Source: Bacteroidota bacterium
Lineage (GTDB): Bacteria; Bacteroidota; Bacteroidia; UKL13-3
Reading direction: 5' to 3'
Length of the DNA: 62,423 nucleotides
Assembly (NCBI GenBank): GCA_947460345.1
Contig: CANHGM010000017.1
Span: 1-62,423 of the forward strand
The stretch's first letter is position 1. Each line of letters begins with the position of its first letter. The position numbers and the translations under genes are program-made. Shown piece by piece: positions 55,053 to 62,423 of this stretch. The notes beneath the pieces are model-generated. The model did no database searches. It worked only from the letters and a program-made list of their open reading frames with translations, and was not told the DNA's origin.

Positions 55053-57071
55053 CTATTTAAGATGCTTATCTAACCAATCAAAAAATACACGTTGCCAAAG
55101 CACAGAGTTTTGTGGTTTAGTAACCCAATGGTTCTCGTCAGGGAAGTATAAAAACCTGCTAGGCACATTTAATGATTGAGCGGCTGTAAAAGCTTCCATA
55201 CCTTGTCCTAAGGGAACTCTATAGTCTTTTTCATTGTGTATAATTAAAATAGGGGTATCCCAGCTTTTAACAAAATGATGTGGTGAGAATTTATCGTAAT
55301 TGGTTTTGTTATCCCAGTAAGAACCTTTTTGGTCGTTTTTAGCAAAGAACATTTCCTCAGTAGTACCATACCAGCTCTCCATATTAAACATACCACAATG
55401 AGCAATAAATGCTTTAAAACGCTTTTCGTGGTGGCCTGCTATCCAATAAGCACTGTATCCACCGAATGAAGCACCCACGCACCCTAACCTGTCTTTGTCT
55501 ACATATTTTTCTTTACTTATATCATCAATACTAGACAGCAAATCATTCATACATTGTCCGCCATAATCGCCCCCAATTTGGTCGTTCCATTCTTTACCAA
55601 AACCTTGCAAACCTCTTCTATTTGGAGCAATTACGATATATCCTTTAGCAGCCATCAATTGAAAATTCCAACGGTAACTAAAAAATTGTGAAACGGGACT
55701 TTGAGGTCCACCTTGACAGAACAGTAGGGTAGGGTACTTTTTAGTTTTATCAAAATCAGGGGGATAAGTAACCCAGCATAAAATGTCTTTGCCATCTGTT
55801 GCTTTCACCATACGTTTTTCAACGGTTCCTACTTTTAGGGTTGTATATAATTTGTCATTTGTGTGGGTTAGTGTAATTTCTTCAGCTTTAAGAGAGGTTA
55901 TATATAACTCAGTTGGTTTGCTTATAGTTTGTTTTGAAGTGAGTAATAGATTATTGTCAATAATTTCTATACTTAAATAGTCTTGAATTCCTTTGCTGCG
56001 GGCTTCTATTTTTTTGTTTGAAATGTTTATTTTCAATATTTGTTTGCAACCTTCATCCACAATAATGGCATATATATATTTGCCATCGTTAGATTGGGTA
56101 AAGCTTTCAAAAGTTCTATCAATATCAGCAGAGATTTCTGTTTTTTGTTTCAGGTCAAAATCATAACACATCAACCTGCTTTTATCGCTTTCGTATCCTG
56201 GACGTTCCATGCTCAACCAAAATAGTTTTTTGCCAGTATTGTTATATTGAGGGTCTTGGTCGTATCCAGGCATGCCATCGGTAAGGTTAGTTGTTACGCC
56301 AGTTTCGATATTATAATTAAACAAGTCGCTATTGGTGCTATAGGCTGCATCGGTGCCGGTGAGTTTTTTACTGGTATATATAAAACTTTTGCTATTAGGA
56401 GCCCAGCATAATTGTTCCTCGCCACCCATGGGTTGTAATGGGGCGTCAAATCTTTGGTCTTTCATGGCATCAACAGGAGCACCTAATATCATGCCTTCAT
56501 TGTATTTGACATAAAATACATGACTATAACTTTCATCTTCCCAGCTATCCCAGTGTCTATACATCAAACCATCTATGATTTTAGCTTTCACATTAGGTAA
56601 GTCTGGGTATAGTTCAGTAATAGTATTATCAAGTTTCACATCTTTAAAGAAAAGAACTTTGGTAGCATCGGGGCTATATAAGAACCCATTGATTCCACCT
56701 TCTATATTGGTCACTTGTCTTAGGTTGTTGCCATTGGGGTCTATTTCCCAAAGTTGCATATCACCACTTTTAGCAGAGAGAAAACCAATACGTTTTCCAT
56801 CGGGGGTATATTTAGCAGCAGAAGCGTTTAAGCTTGCATCTGTTAAGGCTTTGTTTTTATTGTTTTGTAAGTTTAATGAATATAAGATATTAGTACCTTT
56901 ATTGGCAGCAAGGTCGTAGTTTTTAACTCCATATATCACTGTTTTTTTATCAGGAGATAGTTTTGGGTCGCTCACTCTACCAATTTTCCAGAGAGTTTCA
57001 GGGGTGAGTTTATCTTGTGATTGTGTCAATGTAAAAGCAAACAAAAATAAGGTAACATATACGTATTTCAT
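55053..57071 (-). CDS. S9 family prolyl-oligopeptidase-type peptidase, secreted
   Basis: About 672 residues from the ATG at 57071, which starts a signal peptide (MKYVYVTLFLFAFTLTQSQ); the longer frame to 57200 would run into the tRNA. An N-terminal WD/propeller-like region (SDPKLSPDKKTVIYGVKNYD) is followed by the alpha/beta hydrolase: nucleophile GASFGGYS, acid in HNEKDYRVP, His in FPDENHWV. It is predicted to cleave dipeptides or short peptides in the periplasm. A -7 element lies 5 nt upstream of the ATG. Confidence 0.9.
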   Translation of the reverse strand: MKYVYVTLFLFAFTLTQSQDKLTPETLWKIGRVSDPKLSPDKKTVIYGVKNYDLAANKGTNILYSLNLQNNKNKALTDASLNASAAKYTPDGKRIGFLSAKSGDMQLWEIDPNGNNLRQVTNIEGGINGFLYSPDATKVLFFKDVKLDNTITELYPDLPNVKAKIIDGLMYRHWDSWEDESYSHVFYVKYNEGMILGAPVDAMKDQRFDAPLQPMGGEEQLCWAPNSKSFIYTSKKLTGTDAAYSTNSDLFNYNIETGVTTNLTDGMPGYDQDPQYNNTGKKLFWLSMERPGYESDKSRLMCYDFDLKQKTEISADIDRTFESFTQSNDGKYIYAIIVDEGCKQILKINISNKKIEARSKGIQDYLSIEIIDNNLLLTSKQTISKPTELYITSLKAEEITLTHTNDKLYTTLKVGTVEKRMVKATDGKDILCWVTYPPDFDKTKKYPTLLFCQGGPQSPVSQFFSYRWNFQLMAAKGYIVIAPNRRGLQGFGKEWNDQIGGDYGGQCMNDLLSSIDDISKEKYVDKDRLGCVGASFGGYSAYWIAGHHEKRFKAFIAHCGMFNMESWYGTTEEMFFAKNDQKGSYWDNKTNYDKFSPHHFVKSWDTPILIIHNEKDYRVPLGQGMEAFTAAQSLNVPSRFLYFPDENHWVTKPQNSVLWQRVFFDWLDKHLK

Positions 57072-57076
57072 AATGG

Positions 57077-57084
57077 CAAAAATA
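57077..57084 (-). promoter_or_regulatory. -7 promoter element of the S9 peptidase gene
   Basis: TATTTTTG on the minus strand, five nt before the ATG at 57071, which supports that start and implies a very short leader. Confidence 0.45.
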
Positions 57085-57126
57085 AGAAGTGGAACGATAC
57101 GAGACGTAAAATCTTCACAAAATATA

Positions 57127-57158
57127 TTGGTATGTAAAATGATTGGGTAATATATTTG
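57127..57158 (+). promoter_or_regulatory. Promoter of tRNA-Leu
   Basis: TTG, 21 nt, TATATTTG, a fit to the Bacteroidota consensus, ending 11 nt before the mature tRNA 5' end. Confidence 0.55.
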
Positions 57159-57169
57159 CCGTGCATTTT

Positions 57170-57251
57170 GCTCCCATGGTGGAATTGGTAGACACGCCAT
57201 CTTGAGGTGGTGGTTCCGTAAGGTGTGGGAGTTCGAGTCTCCCTGGGAGCA
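57170..57251 (+). tRNA. tRNA-Leu(GAG)
   Basis: Acceptor arms GCTCCCA/TGGGAGC, D-arm GGTGGAATTGGTAGACACG, anticodon stem CCATC/GGTGG with loop TTGAGGT (anticodon GAG), a long variable arm as expected for class II Leu tRNAs, and T-arm GGGAG-TTCGAGT-CTCCC. The CCA end is not encoded. Confidence 0.95.
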
Positions 57252-57291
57252 CTTTCTTTTTTAACAGTAAATAGAAGCGTTTTAAAAATAA

Positions 57292-58167
57292 TTATTCAAA
57301 AATTATTTTTTTGCATCCCATTGGGTTGCCATCTATCCATAGCTTTATTACATATATCCCTTTATAAGAATGGGTGTTTTGCAATACACAACTATTTGAT
57401 TTAGAACTTTGGGTTAATATTTGTTTCCCAGCTAAATCATATAATTCTATAGTCAAGTTTCTATATATATTCCCTTCATAATTGATTTGAAAGAATGTGC
57501 CAGCAGGGTTGGGGTATATATTAAACATGGTATTGGTTGGTGGTGTTGAGATTCCCAAATTGATATTATAACAATTGTTTTCAGGGTTGTTCATCCATAT
57601 CAACGAATCGTTTTGGTGGAAGCAAAGCAGTATAAAACCATAATCAAATACACCCCATCCATTATAGAAAAGTCCATAATTGCTTCCTATACCTTCAATT
57701 ATTGATACATATGAATTTGGATCAAATGATATTCTTTTTCTGTAATTTCCATGGATTAGAATTGAGTCGATTTTACTTACAATTTGTATTGAAGAATCAC
57801 CCCACAACCAAGGACTTTTAATGATGATTGTATCACCAATTTTAGCAGAGAAATTATATAAAAGATAGTTAATGCTATCGTTTTTGTTTACAAAATACCA
57901 CTTGTTTGAGTCTTCTCTCACGGCACAGAAATAGTTGGCATTGGCAGCTTTGAACATCGTATCCGTTGATTCACCTATTTTTTTATATGTTAATCCGTTT
58001 AAAGATGTATCGCCCATAATTCCATAAGAGCGGAAGGTAACATTGAAATTAGTGCCACCATTGGCTATATTCCATGAAGCATTTGAATCTGGGAAATGAA
58101 ATTTTGTCTGAGCTTGGGTTTGGATACCCATTATTAATAGAGCTATGAATAGAAGATTTTTATTCAT
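57292..58167 (-). CDS. Secreted protein with T9SS sorting domain, function unknown
   Basis: About 291 residues from the ATG at 58167 (MNKNLLFIALLIMGIQTQAQ is the signal peptide; the longer frame to 58200 would overlap the upstream gene). The middle is beta-rich with no recognised domain. It ends in a type A T9SS sorting domain (YPNPAGTFFQINY, YDLAGKQILTQ, YKGIYVIKLW). Extracellular or surface-attached. Confidence 0.78.
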   Translation of the reverse strand: MNKNLLFIALLIMGIQTQAQTKFHFPDSNASWNIANGGTNFNVTFRSYGIMGDTSLNGLTYKKIGESTDTMFKAANANYFCAVREDSNKWYFVNKNDSINYLLYNFSAKIGDTIIIKSPWLWGDSSIQIVSKIDSILIHGNYRKRISFDPNSYVSIIEGIGSNYGLFYNGWGVFDYGFILLCFHQNDSLIWMNNPENNCYNINLGISTPPTNTMFNIYPNPAGTFFQINYEGNIYRNLTIELYDLAGKQILTQSSKSNSCVLQNTHSYKGIYVIKLWIDGNPMGCKKIIFE

Positions 58168-58180
58168 ATATGTGTTTAGT

Positions 58181-58399
58181 TTATTCATCTGCTTTAACAT
58201 CTTTCACAGACTCGAATGAATTTGTGAGATTGGCATATTCATGAATCATAAAATGCTGCAGTTCTTGATTGAAAATGGCTTTGTCTTCTTCTGTTAATGA
58301 AGCATACAAATCTTTCAACTCTTGGTTGATGGCTGCTTTCTCTTGTTCTGTAGCAGCATTCATTCCTCTATAATGATATTTTTTAAAATCGAATTTCAT
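58181..58399 (-). CDS. Small acidic protein of unknown function
   Basis: 72 residues, rich in Glu, Ala and Gln, predicted helical throughout (EQEKAAINQELKDLYASLTE). No signal peptide or known motif. It lies 13 nt ahead of the T9SS gene, so the two are probably co-transcribed, and it is divergent from the HExxH gene. Confidence 0.55.
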   Translation of the reverse strand: MKFDFKKYHYRGMNAATEQEKAAINQELKDLYASLTEEDKAIFNQELQHFMIHEYANLTNSFESVKDVKADE

Positions 58400-58420
58400 T
58401 CGTACGTATTTTCGTCTGCA

Positions 58421-59344
58421 ATGATAAGGAACATATTTCTTTTTTTATATATTTGGTTTTGTGTCTTTTGCAACAATTTACGGGCTCAAGAAAAAGAGCT
58501 TACGGCCACTCAAAAAAACAATATTCAACTGATCAGAGCTATCGAAAAATATGCTCATACCACTTTAGGCTTTAAACTTAAACCTCAATTTTATACAAAA
58601 TGGGAAACCAATGACAGCATGACAGCCTATGTATATATAAGCAAAGCAGATAGCATTAAACCACCCAAAGGCATCAGTACCTATTTGTTTTTTGGTACTG
58701 ATTACGTCAAAGCTGATTCAGCCAAACAACATTATGATAGCCTCGGTTACCATACCATCATTTATAAAACAGCCGGTAACAGTGCCTGTAAACTGTCGTC
58801 ACGATTATTAGCATATCCTCCACATGCTTTGGCATTTATTTGCTTTCACGAATTGTTTCATCGCCACAGACAAGCCACCAAATCTAAATTGTTATATAGT
58901 TTTGAAGAAGCCACTTGCGATGTGATGGGAAACTATGCCACCATTCAGTTTTTAGAAGCGTATTCTCAGAGCTATCCTGAATTTATACCCTATATAGATT
59001 CGGCAAAAGTGCAAGCAAACGTGAACGAACAATTTTATCAATACCTGCTTAATCAAACAAAAATAAATCAAACTCCATCAAAAAACAGTTTGCCTATAAT
59101 TGATAGTTTACCCAATATAAAAAAGCAGTTCAATATATTTCAACAGGATAGGTTTGATTACCCCATAAACAATGCATTTAAACTCAGAACCTTGTTTTAT
59201 GCGAAATACTATTTTGATATAAAAACGATATATTTGAATAAAAAATCATTGAAAAAAGTATTGAAATATATAACCAAATTAAAAGGCACAGAGAGCAGTA
59301 TATATGAAACTATAGTGAATGAAAATAATAAATATATCAATTAA
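58421..59344 (+). CDS. Secreted HExxH zinc-metalloprotease-like protein
   Basis: 307 residues from the ATG at 58421, which opens a signal peptide (MIRNIFLFLYIWFCVFCNNL then RAQ). A zinc motif FHELFH lies near residue 146, followed 18 residues later by EEATCD with a likely third ligand, the gluzincin layout seen in the putative aminopeptidase family. Distant family assignment; substrate unknown. It lies 24 nt before the AsmA-like gene. Confidence 0.65.
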   Translation: MIRNIFLFLYIWFCVFCNNLRAQEKELTATQKNNIQLIRAIEKYAHTTLGFKLKPQFYTKWETNDSMTAYVYISKADSIKPPKGISTYLFFGTDYVKADSAKQHYDSLGYHTIIYKTAGNSACKLSSRLLAYPPHALAFICFHELFHRHRQATKSKLLYSFEEATCDVMGNYATIQFLEAYSQSYPEFIPYIDSAKVQANVNEQFYQYLLNQTKINQTPSKNSLPIIDSLPNIKKQFNIFQQDRFDYPINNAFKLRTLFYAKYYFDIKTIYLNKKSLKKVLKYITKLKGTESSIYETIVNENNKYIN

Positions 59345-59368
59345 CCATATTAAAACGTTATACAGCAA

Positions 59369-61858
59369 GTGAAACGCTCCTATAAAATATTGCTTTGGAT
59401 TTTTTCGACACTGCTATTGGTGTTTGGCGGGGTTGTATTGTATATATACACAAACTTAGGCCAAATAAAAGCGGGGGCTCTCGAGAAAGTAAACACCTAT
59501 TTATCAGCTCCTGCAAAAGTGGAGAATATTGATATCACCTTTATACATTCATTTCCTAAAATTGAGTTGACCCTAGAACATGTATATGTAAAATCTCCGG
59601 TTAAAAATACTTTTCATGAAGAATTGTTGGGCTGTAAGTCAATCTCTATTGGGTTTGATTTCTGGGATATATTCAATAAAAAATATAAGTTTAAGAAAAT
59701 AGCTGTGAATGATGGAAACATAAATATATATACTAACAAAGAAGGGAAATATAATTACGATATTATCAAACATGATACTTCGACTAGTGGCTCAAATGCT
59801 GATATATTTTTGAAAGAAGTATCCTTTCACCATATGCAGTTTCATTTGGTAGACGATTTACATCACATGTCGGCTAAAGCATATATCAAGAATTTGGTTT
59901 TTTCAGGAAATTTTAAAGAGAAAATATATGATATGAAATTAAACACCGCCTTGAAAATAGAGCAGATTCAGTCGGGAAGTCAGAACTTTACTTTGCAAGA
60001 AGAGATAAACATCAGTACCAAATTGTCTATTGACAGAGTAAAGAAAATATATACGATAGAAGAAGGGAAATTAACTAATGACCAACTAAAATGTGATTTA
60101 AAAGGATATATAAATAATGAAAAAAGCACTTTTTATAATTTGTCGTTTAACCAAGAACAATGCGATTTATTGTATTTAAGTAACCTATTGCCTGTAGCTT
60201 ATAAAGAGAAATTGTCAGCATATACCGCAGCAGGGAATATTACATTGCATATAGATTTGAAGGGAGCGTTTACTAATACTCAGAAGCCTGTGTTATCAAT
60301 ACTTTCCACACTTAAGAATGGGTCGCTACAATCGCCTGATAAAAAAGTAAAAGCCACCAATCTCAGTTTTGAGTTGCAAGGTTCTACGCAAACAGATGCC
60401 TATAAAAAAGGATATATACAATTAAAAAATGTGCAAGCAAACATTAATCAAACGCAGTTAAAAACACAGATTTTGCTAGCCGATTTTGAACATCCCTATA
60501 TTGAAGTTGATTGGTTAAGCCAAGGAAAAGTATCTGATATTTCTTCATTTATACCCTCACAGAATTTACAAGTTAAAACAGGGGAGTACACCAGCGATTT
60601 TAAAATCAAAGGAAAACTTGAGGATATAAAAGAAGAGAGGTATAAAAACATAGAGATAGAGCGGTTTTTGTTGCAAGCACACAAGCTTGATTTGAAAATA
60701 GGCAATAATTCGTATACAGGCATTTCATTTCAATCAGAGCTTAACAATGGGCACTTAAATATCCAACAAATGGATTTTGATTTTAACCATGAACCAGTTC
60801 AAATGAAATTGGAAGTGCAGAATTTTTTGCCATATATATTCACACAGGCCAAACCATTTGTGACTTGTAAAATCAATTTTGATAAAATAGAAGTATTCCC
60901 CAGTAATACAAACGAAAAATCAACTTCAGATACAGTTACTTACCCCATACCAGAGTTTGATTTAAAACTGGTGGGGAGAGAGTTTAAATACAATAAACAT
61001 GTGATAAAAAATCTAACAGCAGCTATTGGATTTAAAAATGAGTTGTTACAGGTAGCAGCTTCTAGGTTTGATATATATGATGGCAATGTAGTATTAGAGA
61101 ATCTAGTATATAATTCGATGAATAAAGAGGTGGTTTTTAGTGCTGATATTAAAGAAATAGATATAAACAAAATGTTTGTGGGGTTAGAGAATTTTAAGCA
61201 AAACACCTTGACAGATAAGCATATCAGAGGAATATTTTCCAGTAAGAATATTAAAGGAAAAATAAGATTAGACAAAAATTACAAACCCATATATGATGAG
61301 ATGATATTGGAAACAGATATGGTAATAAAGAATGGCAGGTTGCAAAATTTTGAGCCTATATATATGTTGTCGAAGTTTGTGAAAGTAGAAGAACTGAAAG
61401 ACATCAAGTTTGCGGAGTTAACCAATAAAATAAGCATACACGACAATAATATATACATACCAGATATGCAGATTGTGAACAATGCTTTGAATATTCAAAT
61501 CAGCGGGACACATAGTTTTGAAAACATATTGGATTACCATTTTAAAATATTGTTAAAAGACTTATTGGTTAAGAAAAGAAAAGCTAAAGTGGGCGATGAG
61601 TTTGGCGAATATGAAGAGGTGACCGATAAAGGCGTGTATTTGTATTTGTTTTTAAAAGGCGATATAGATCATTTGAAATTTGGTTATGATAGAAAAAACG
61701 CCAAGCAAGCTTTTGCTTCAAAGATTAAAGATGAGAAAGAGAAAGTGAAGCAACTGTTTAAAAAAGAAGTGGAGACATTGAACGATAAAAAATTGAATCC
61801 AAGCAAGAAAGACACAGCAGAAGCACCACCTGAGATTAAGTGGGATGATGGAGATTGA
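59369..61858 (+). CDS. AsmA-family protein
   Basis: 829 residues with a GTG start. One N-terminal TM helix (about 7-29) is followed by the AsmA-like start AGALEKVNTYLSAPAKVENI, long beta-strand repeats with typical patterns such as GNITLHIDLKGAFTNT, and a C-terminal AsmA_2-type block (GRLQNFEPIYMLSKFVKVEE). AsmA-like proteins are thought to bridge inner and outer membranes in lipid transport. The acidic tail ends DTAEAPPEIKWDDGD. Confidence 0.83.
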   Translation: MKRSYKILLWIFSTLLLVFGGVVLYIYTNLGQIKAGALEKVNTYLSAPAKVENIDITFIHSFPKIELTLEHVYVKSPVKNTFHEELLGCKSISIGFDFWDIFNKKYKFKKIAVNDGNINIYTNKEGKYNYDIIKHDTSTSGSNADIFLKEVSFHHMQFHLVDDLHHMSAKAYIKNLVFSGNFKEKIYDMKLNTALKIEQIQSGSQNFTLQEEINISTKLSIDRVKKIYTIEEGKLTNDQLKCDLKGYINNEKSTFYNLSFNQEQCDLLYLSNLLPVAYKEKLSAYTAAGNITLHIDLKGAFTNTQKPVLSILSTLKNGSLQSPDKKVKATNLSFELQGSTQTDAYKKGYIQLKNVQANINQTQLKTQILLADFEHPYIEVDWLSQGKVSDISSFIPSQNLQVKTGEYTSDFKIKGKLEDIKEERYKNIEIERFLLQAHKLDLKIGNNSYTGISFQSELNNGHLNIQQMDFDFNHEPVQMKLEVQNFLPYIFTQAKPFVTCKINFDKIEVFPSNTNEKSTSDTVTYPIPEFDLKLVGREFKYNKHVIKNLTAAIGFKNELLQVAASRFDIYDGNVVLENLVYNSMNKEVVFSADIKEIDINKMFVGLENFKQNTLTDKHIRGIFSSKNIKGKIRLDKNYKPIYDEMILETDMVIKNGRLQNFEPIYMLSKFVKVEELKDIKFAELTNKISIHDNNIYIPDMQIVNNALNIQISGTHSFENILDYHFKILLKDLLVKKRKAKVGDEFGEYEEVTDKGVYLYLFLKGDIDHLKFGYDRKNAKQAFASKIKDEKEKVKQLFKKEVETLNDKKLNPSKKDTAEAPPEIKWDDGD

Positions 61859-61887
61859 GTTAGGGTAATAACTTAGCTAAAAATATA

Positions 61888-61990
61888 AGATGCTGAAACA
61901 AGTTCAGCAAGACGCGTTGTGAGGGGTGTATTTGTTCCGATAGTCCGTCAACTTTAACGGAAGCTGTCACCCTGAATTTATTTCAGGGTC
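61888..61990. repeat. REP-like unit 4 (two-hairpin element)
   Basis: Left hairpin ATGCTGAA-acaag-TTCAGCA around 61890-61909, right hairpin at 61969-61989. About 65-70 nt including the right hairpin are identical to unit 3 (about 694-761). Confidence 0.85.
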
Positions 61991-62086
61991 TTTAAAAACA
62001 TAAGTATATATACTCTTTATCACATTGCCATATTTTTTTCTTTTGTTATTCAAATTTTTAAGTGATATTTGAATACATTAATTTAT

Positions 62087-62215
62087 ATGATTAAGTTTTT
62101 AAAAAATACATTTTCATCAATATTCGATTTGAGTAATTACCCATCTGGTTTGTATTATGTTAAAATTATCACAGCTAGTCAAGTTTTTCATCAATCTATA
62201 TCATTACTAAAATGA
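62087..62215 (+). pseudogene. Orphan T9SS sorting-domain tail
   Basis: A 42-codon frame starting at an ATG: after a few residues it reads IFDLSNYPSGLYYVKIITAS and VFHQSISLLK, the final third of a type A T9SS domain. The cargo part and the PNP motif are missing. Its stop TGA overlaps the next ATG (ATGA). Most likely the remains of a deleted T9SS cargo gene. Confidence 0.55.
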
Positions 62216-62423
62216 AAAAAATAATTTTATTGGTTTTTGTTTGTGTGTTCTCTAACAAAAACCAAGCACAAGTATATAATAAAGACTTTTTCTTTATGGC
62301 TGAAAATCCCAATAATAGTAAGTATAAATATCATGGATACAAAATTGATTTTGGTTCTTATCCTTATACTAAAATAGATAGCAATGTGCAATTTTGGGAT
62401 ATAAGAGTAGCACCGAGGGCAAA
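62212..62423 (+). CDS. Start of a secreted protein gene (3' truncated by window edge)
   Basis: The ATG at 62212 opens a signal peptide (MKKIILLVFVCVFSNKNQAQ). The 70 residues seen (to the window end) match no recognised family. It follows the orphan T9SS tail without a gap. Confidence 0.7.
   Translation, partial: MKKIILLVFVCVFSNKNQAQVYNKDFFFMAENPNNSKYKYHGYKIDFGSYPYTKIDSNVQFWDIRVAPRA

Noticed and set aside
57072-57200. N-terminal extension of the S9 peptidase
   Set aside because: The extension runs antisense into tRNA-Leu; the signal peptide and the -7 element place the start at 57071.
58322-58420. Upstream extension of the HExxH protein
   Set aside because: It would overlap the divergent small gene antisense and precede a clean signal peptide; the ATG at 58421 is better.

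Overview
The window is a 62.4 kb piece of an AT-rich Bacteroidota chromosome. The evidence is: many secreted proteins with a type IX secretion (T9SS) C-terminal sorting domain, a GldC gliding protein, Bacteroidota-type promoters (TTG/TTTG, about 20 nt, then TAnnTTTG), no visible Shine-Dalgarno sites, and Bacteroidota families such as DUF2490, DUF2805 and HupE/UreJ. The exact genus cannot be named from the sequence. TATATA is used heavily inside and between genes but is almost absent from rpoB and rpoC.

Layout. 1-897: tail of a T9SS cargo gene, then three tandem REP-like hairpin units. 898-4726: an operon of rRNA-type methyltransferase, murF, a cyclase-family hydrolase and a YicC-type endoribonuclease. 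4736-9677: two secreted unknowns, a T9SS esterase and an Fe-S cysteine-rich oxidoreductase subunit. 9866-15559: RsmB/NOP-type RNA methyltransferase, YebC, a flippase-like membrane protein, a cluster of tiny membrane/lipoprotein reading frames, idi, and an HI0933-type flavoprotein. 15636-23920: rpoB-rpoC with a clear promoter and terminator, but without the usual rplKAJL neighbours. 24190-32660: DUF1569 protein, a lipoprotein, and a tight five-gene operon (two metallophosphoesterases, a YHYH protein, an Lcl-domain protein, HupE/UreJ). 32997-38825: a three-repeat T9SS protein, a TonB-dependent receptor behind a 23-bp Fur-like palindrome, and DUF2490, MscS and TerC proteins. 38826-39591: a gene-poor stretch with hairpins and a transposase remnant. 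39592-45856: ECF sigma/membrane partner, gldC, two ABC ATPase genes and pyrG.

45899-46914 holds a HigBA-type toxin-antitoxin pair framed by two copies of a ~100-bp repeat. 47008-50968 holds a PhnB-like protein, DUF817, an SDR, DUF2805 and an unknown membrane protein. 51117-52530 is a REP island around a REP-associated tyrosine transposase (RAYT), with matching inverted ends. 52536-57071 carries a PolX-like protein whose polymerase active site looks lost, an acyltransferase and an S9 peptidase. A tRNA-Leu(GAG) follows, then a T9SS protein, a small acidic protein, an HExxH protein, an AsmA-like protein, one more REP unit (the third unit's centre repeated almost exactly 61 kb away), an orphan T9SS tail and the start of a secreted protein gene.

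Most promising for novelty: (1) the HupE / YHYH / metallophosphoesterase secreted operon, including a T9SS-tagged protein with two internal membrane segments; (2) two tandem small membrane ORFs at 13015-13672, each followed in the +1 frame by an ATG-less lipoprotein-like segment; (3) the RAYT island; (4) the repeat-framed toxin-antitoxin module. All family calls rest on motif recognition by eye; no database search was possible.
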